A stretch of 8,418 nucleotides of DNA, taken from NCBI GenBank assembly GCA_018065885.1, contig JAGHSL010000265.1, positions 1-8,418 on the forward strand, in the 5' to 3' direction. Each line of letters starts with the position of its first letter. Within the stretch, counting starts at the first letter, position 1. The stretch is from Candidatus Limimorpha equi (GTDB taxonomy: Bacteria > Bacteroidota > Bacteroidia > Bacteroidales > F082). A model generated the notes under the pieces. That model was not told where the DNA came from and ran no database searches. It worked only from the letters and a program-made list of their open reading frames with translations. Below, piece after piece: positions 5,909 through 8,418 of the stretch. Position numbers and translations under genes: made by a program.

Positions 5909-6304
5909 ATGTTACTCAACCAGGAACTTTTAAACACCCTCACCGCCCAAGCCAAGGCCAGCCCGCGCTTGCGGCAGAACTATGACCTGCGCAACACGCC
6001 TGATGACAACTCCCAGCGCATGTTGAATGCCTTGGAGCCGGGCACGGAACTTCCGATTCATCGTCATTTGAAGAGCTCGGAAAGTGTCGCCATGCTCCGC
6101 GGCAAGGCCGTCTGGATCTTCTACGACGACCAAGGCCACGAAACCAGCCGCCATCTCATCGAAGCAGGAGGGGAGAATCCCGGCATCGTGGTGCCCATGG
6201 GACAATGGCACAAACTGGAGTGCCTCGAGAGCGGGACGGTTATCATGGAATGTAAGGATGGGGCTAATGAGCCTTTAACAGAAGAAGAAATACTAAAAAT
6301 TTGA
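5909..6304 (+). CDS. wbuC: WbuC-family cupin-fold metalloprotein
   Basis: This 131-residue single-domain cupin is typical of polysaccharide loci; WbuC-type proteins accompany O-antigen and capsule genes, but their reaction is not firmly established. The family opening SPRLRQNYDLRN (residues 18-29) and QRMLNALEPGTELPIHRH (36-53) are clear. The likely metal ligands are H51, H53, E58 and H101 (in WHKLE). Length and layout are complete. The ATG lies 27 bp after the fic stop across a CACCC-rich linker. Composition is GC-rich like the dehydrogenase and unlike fic, so this gene and the dehydrogenase probably belong to the resident locus that was interrupted by accessory modules. An internal 27-bp piece of it recurs at 4525. 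The terminator at 6440 lies 135 bp after its stop. Confidence 0.85.
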   Translation: MLLNQELLNTLTAQAKASPRLRQNYDLRNTPDDNSQRMLNALEPGTELPIHRHLKSSESVAMLRGKAVWIFYDDQGHETSRHLIEAGGENPGIVVPMGQWHKLECLESGTVIMECKDGANEPLTEEEILKI

Positions 6305-6439
6305 TTCTGTGCTTCATTACTTGTAAAAAAGAAGAAAGGTCCCATTAGATGGATTATTAAAATAACACCATTAGGGTATGCATGTGTTGTGAATAGGATG
6401 GTGGGGAGACCCTCAAAAAATCCTTTCTTCTATCAAATG

Positions 6440-6474
6440 AAAAAACTCCGGCGGAATTTCCGTCGGAGTTTTTT
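6440..6474. terminator. Bidirectional hairpin terminator between convergent gene groups
   Basis: The arms 6440-6456 and 6458-6474 form a stem of AAAAAACTCCG-x-CGGAA type with a single G/T non-Watson-Crick pair. The stem core is ACTCCGGCGG / CCGTCGGAGT. It is flanked by A and T runs on both sides, so each strand gives a GC stem followed by a U tract. It serves the cupin gene on the + strand and the lipoprotein gene (ending at 6478) on the - strand. The rest of the 173-bp gap shows no gene. Confidence 0.9.
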
Positions 6475-6477
6475 GCA

Positions 6478-6963
6478 TTATTTCCAATGCTTGTGCCACA
6501 GCAAAAGGCTGAAACCGATGACAATGAGTACTGCTGCCAAAATCCATGGCCGTGGGCTGCCCCTTCCGTTGTGAGCCGTGGCTACGATGCCCGTTTCAGT
6601 CTGGACTGCATCGCTTTGAATCAGGTATTGCTGGTGCGTTAGAGTGTCGCTTTGCTGTTCGGCTTGTTCGTAACAATGTCGTGTTTGGCTCTGCCGACTG
6701 ATCTTTACGTTGACGGCATGGACCGTTACGATGCTGTCGCTAAACCTCAGGTCGATGCTGTCGGCGCAGAGGCTGAGAGTCTTTGCAAGGGAGTCGCTGA
6801 GACATATTGTCTCAAGTGACTCCCTTTTTGTTTGCAAAGCGCTGGTAATCATTGTTTCATGTTGGCGATGACGCAGGGCACTGCACCCCGCCAAACTCAG
6901 CATGCACATCAAAGCAAGGACAAGCCTTGTTGGAAAATTCGTTGTGACCGTGGATGCTTGCAT
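6478..6963 (-). CDS. Lipoprotein with C-terminal membrane anchor, unimolecular-spanin-like
   Basis: This 161-residue protein has a lipoprotein signal with R13, a hydrophobic core and the lipobox L24-A25-G26-C27. An approximately 110-residue polar, Ser/Gln/Thr-rich periplasmic stretch follows, then one C-terminal transmembrane helix (about 140-156) with a short basic tail HKHWK. An outer-membrane lipid anchor at one end and an inner-membrane helix at the other is the architecture of unimolecular spanins such as phage T1 gp11, which fuse the two membranes in the last step of lysis. No sequence homology to a named spanin is claimed. The gene follows a holin-like gene and an endolysin-like amidase, which supports the call. 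Its start at 6963 lies inside the amidase gene, overlapping it by 107 bp in another frame. A downstream start would destroy the signal peptide. The hairpin terminator follows directly. Confidence 0.7.
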   Translation of the reverse strand: MQASTVTTNFPTRLVLALMCMLSLAGCSALRHRQHETMITSALQTKRESLETICLSDSLAKTLSLCADSIDLRFSDSIVTVHAVNVKISRQSQTRHCYEQAEQQSDTLTHQQYLIQSDAVQTETGIVATAHNGRGSPRPWILAAVLIVIGFSLLLWHKHWK

Positions 6964-7288
6964 TCGGAAATTGCGTTTTCAGGGTTTTCAGTAATTTGAG
7001 CATGGCATTGCGTTGCTCCAGGGTACGGGTGTCACAAGGCTGTCCTGCCTCATCGAGGCCCCCGATGTAACAGACACCGATGCTCTGTTTGTTGTGACCT
7101 ACGCAATGGGCGCCAGCTTGCGATAGGGGACGTCCTTTGTGGATGCTGCCATCGAGATAGATGACATAGTGGTAGCCAATGCCGGCGAAGCCGCGTGCAT
7201 GATGCCACCTGTCGATGTCGGCAACGGTGAAGGCTTGGCCTTTTCGGGTTGCACTACAGTGGATGATGATTTCGTTGATTGCTCTCAT
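6857..7288 (-). CDS. N-acetylmuramoyl-L-alanine amidase, T7-lysozyme type (Amidase_2)
   Basis: This zinc amidase cleaves the bond between MurNAc and L-alanine in peptidoglycan. The 143 residues follow T7 lysozyme closely: IIIHCSATRKG with H10, GIGYHYVIYLDG with Y39, SIGVCYIGG (69-77), and HGHNEFSNKACPCFD with H115, K121 and C123. These match the T7 zinc ligands H17, H122 and C130 and the catalytic Y46 and K128. The ATG at 7288 was chosen over the longer in-frame extension to 7534 because homology begins at the first residues, and because this ATG overlaps the preceding stop (ATGA), implying translational coupling. No signal peptide is present, so export would need the preceding holin-like protein or cell damage. 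Such amidases are common in Bacteroidales genomes outside complete prophages. Confidence 0.9.
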   Translation of the reverse strand: MRAINEIIIHCSATRKGQAFTVADIDRWHHARGFAGIGYHYVIYLDGSIHKGRPLSQAGAHCVGHNKQSIGVCYIGGLDEAGQPCDTRTLEQRNAMLKLLKTLKTQFPNASIHGHNEFSNKACPCFDVHAEFGGVQCPASSPT

Positions 7289-7500
7289 TGCTGCTCTGGA
7301 TTGTGTTCTTCGTATTTTGAGCGATAGTGATAGTCCATGCCGATGCTGGCACCGGCGAAGGTCAGAAGTTCGCCGAATGCTGCACAGACAGTAGGGTGGA
7401 TTTCGCCAATGGGGGGCAAAAACAAGGCCGTGATAATCAGGCTCAAGCCAAGAACCACGATGACATAGGCGGCAATGAATTGGAAGTCTTTCTTTTTCAT
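7285..7500 (-). CDS. Small two-helix holin-like membrane protein
   Basis: This 71-residue protein has two hydrophobic segments (about residues 8-28 and 35-55) separated by a short LPPIGEIHP turn. A charged C-terminal tail (YRSKYEEHNPEQQ) follows the second helix, and the N-terminus starts MKKKD. Size, topology and position immediately before an endolysin-type amidase fit a small holin, but holins are too diverse for sequence proof. The GELLTFAGASIGMDYHY stretch resembles small membrane proteins found before amidases in Bacteroidales phages and phage-like loci (from memory). The stop overlaps the amidase start by four bases. It is not the very short 'smalltalk' protein often seen beside Bacteroides amidases. 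Confidence 0.75.
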   Translation of the reverse strand: MKKKDFQFIAAYVIVVLGLSLIITALFLPPIGEIHPTVCAAFGELLTFAGASIGMDYHYRSKYEEHNPEQQ

Positions 7501-7537
7501 TGTTCAAAGATGCTTGGAAATCAGTCTCCGCCACGCG

Positions 7538-7573
7538 GCGGAATGGGCCTTCACCCAGAAGACACCATTCCGC
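7538..7573 (-). promoter_or_regulatory. Perfect 9-bp inverted repeat in the gap before the holin-like gene
   Basis: GCGGAATGG (7538-7546) is the exact reverse complement of CCATTCCGC (7565-7573), with an 18-bp loop. It lies in the 96-bp gap between the unrecognised gene and the holin-like gene. There is no U tract, so it is not a standard terminator; an attenuator, RNA-processing site or operator is possible. Confidence 0.3.
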
Positions 7574-7596
7574 AAGCGTTGCGAATCGGAAACCGT

Positions 7597-8418
7597 CTAT
7601 TTCTTGACAGTATCACTGACCGTAGGATCAGAACCTTGGCTGAGGAAGCTCCCGTTGGCGCTGCCGTAGCTGTCGCGGGCAAGCTGGTACTGCTCTTCGC
7701 TGGTATATTGAGCGATGAGGAGCTCGTTGTTGCTTACCAAGGTTTGCGACGACACGTCGAGTTTCGGGTTGCAGCGTGTGTGAAGGTATGCGAAGCAGCC
7801 GACGGGCAGGTCAGTAGCCGTGCCCAAGCAGCCGTCGATGTTTTGGAAGACATCGGCTGGCACTACGTTGAACACCTTGCGGCTGTCGCCCTTGACGAGC
7901 TTGATGCCGCTGAATTCCCCCTTGATTTTCGGGATGCCTTCGCCATCCACCGTCTGGAGAACGGAGACGAAGACAAGCACGTCATCGAAGTTGAAATCTT
8001 CGTTGCCTGCCACCACAGCGTTGGCCAATTCGCCAATGGCAGTGTCGGCGGTGAGGTCGAGCGTGCCTAACTGGATGTTGGTTTTCAGCTGACCACGGTT
8101 CATCGAGGTGATGATGGTGGGAAGCGAACCTTCGCTGATTTGGAGTGGGAAGATGACCTGAGCGCCTTTGGCCTTTTGCTGTTTGGTGAAAAACACACCT
8201 TTGCCATTGTTCAGCTTCGTGAAGATGTTGTAATCGCTCTGATTTCCCGCCTTCGTGGTGAAGGCATTGGTGAGCTTGCCTTTCAAGGTGCGCCAGATGA
8301 CTGCACGCGAGACAAATTGCAGACGCTGGCGCATCTGCTTGTCGGTGCGTGGGTTTGTCGTCACTGCATTGTGGGCGCTGCGGACATAAGTCTCGCCCTT
8401 GCGCTGATAGAAGCGGAC
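7597..8418 (-). CDS. Unrecognised protein, 5' end outside the window
   Basis: The reading frame is open from the window edge through 273 codons to a TAG at 7597; the 18 codons at the edge read VRFYQRKGETYVRSAHNA, so the true start is outside the window and the GTG at 8364 is not it. Visible features are NPRTDKQMRQRLQF, a GNQSDYN segment and ISEGSLPTI. This order recalls Bacteroidetes-specific proteins with an 'NPRT-x2-QM-x-QR ... SDYN-x-F ... S-x-GSLP' pattern, near the DUF6266 type, but I cannot name the family with confidence. No transmembrane helix is visible in the part shown. The C-terminus is Ser/Gly/Gln-rich. It is the first visible gene of the - strand group and is separated from the holin-like gene by 96 bp, so co-transcription is possible but not certain. 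Confidence 0.7.
   Translation of the reverse strand, partial: VRFYQRKGETYVRSAHNAVTTNPRTDKQMRQRLQFVSRAVIWRTLKGKLTNAFTTKAGNQSDYNIFTKLNNGKGVFFTKQQKAKGAQVIFPLQISEGSLPTIITSMNRGQLKTNIQLGTLDLTADTAIGELANAVVAGNEDFNFDDVLVFVSVLQTVDGEGIPKIKGEFSGIKLVKGDSRKVFNVVPADVFQNIDGCLGTATDLPVGCFAYLHTRCNPKLDVSSQTLVSNNELLIAQYTSEEQYQLARDSYGSANGSFLSQGSDPTVSDTVKK

Noticed and set aside
6305..6439. Search for a small RNA or tRNA gene between the cupin gene and the terminator
   Set aside because: No cloverleaf, conserved RNA motif or convincing hairpin other than the terminator was seen.
7289..7534. N-terminal extension of the amidase to 7534
   Set aside because: The extra residues overlap the holin-like gene in another frame and have no amidase similarity; the ATG at 7288 has ATGA coupling and begins at the homology.
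7327..8070. 247-codon open frame on the + strand opposite the lysis-type genes
   Set aside because: It runs antisense to the holin-like gene and the unrecognised - strand gene, and the translation is low-complexity Ala/Val/Glu-rich text without motifs.

Overview
The window looks like chromosomal DNA of a Bacteroidales bacterium, most likely Prevotella or a close relative. Three things point that way: gene starts without Shine-Dalgarno sequences, a WbuC-type cupin and nucleotide-sugar dehydrogenase of the kind found at surface-polysaccharide loci, and a Bacteroidales-type T7-lysozyme-like amidase whose small neighbours are also typical. The genus is inferred from overall resemblance only.

Left part (1-4366, + strand). 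A complete nucleotide-sugar 6-dehydrogenase gene (7-1275) is probably the end of a capsule or O-antigen operon. It is followed by a tightly packed, clearly AT-richer three-gene cassette (1340-3143): a probable TIGR04255-family protein, a protein with an NWDGYGA motif, and a small companion protein. Directly behind the cassette lies a diverged second copy of the last 124 bp of the dehydrogenase gene (3161-3284, 7 mismatches, ending at the same stop codon). The cassette therefore sits between two copies of the dehydrogenase 3' end, as expected for an acquired island that rebuilt the gene end and displaced the old one. No recombinase gene is visible. A fused GHKL-ATPase/STAS-like (DUF4325) protein follows (3416-4366).

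Middle part (4367-6304, + strand). A 371-bp spacer holds copies of a dispersed GATACGTGGAGAAAA-type repeat, a 27-bp exact fragment of the downstream cupin gene, and three imperfect palindromes on a 41-bp period. These end just before a Fic-family AMP-transferase gene that carries a one-base frameshift (4738-5881). The intact WbuC-like cupin gene follows (5909-6304). The Fic module is thus also bracketed by host-gene sequence, a fragment on the left and the whole gene on the right. This is a second accessory insertion resembling the first, in the same polysaccharide neighbourhood.

Right part (6305-8418). A strong bidirectional hairpin terminator (6440-6474) separates the + strand genes from a convergent - strand group. 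In transcription order this group contains a 5'-truncated unrecognised gene, a two-helix holin-like protein, a T7-lysozyme-type N-acetylmuramoyl-L-alanine amidase, and a lipoprotein with a C-terminal membrane anchor. The last has the layout of a unimolecular spanin. Together the last three look like a compact holin-endolysin-spanin lysis cassette.

The best candidates for something undescribed are the three-gene cassette with its displaced dehydrogenase tail, the palindromic array ahead of fic, and the u-spanin-like gene overlapping the amidase.
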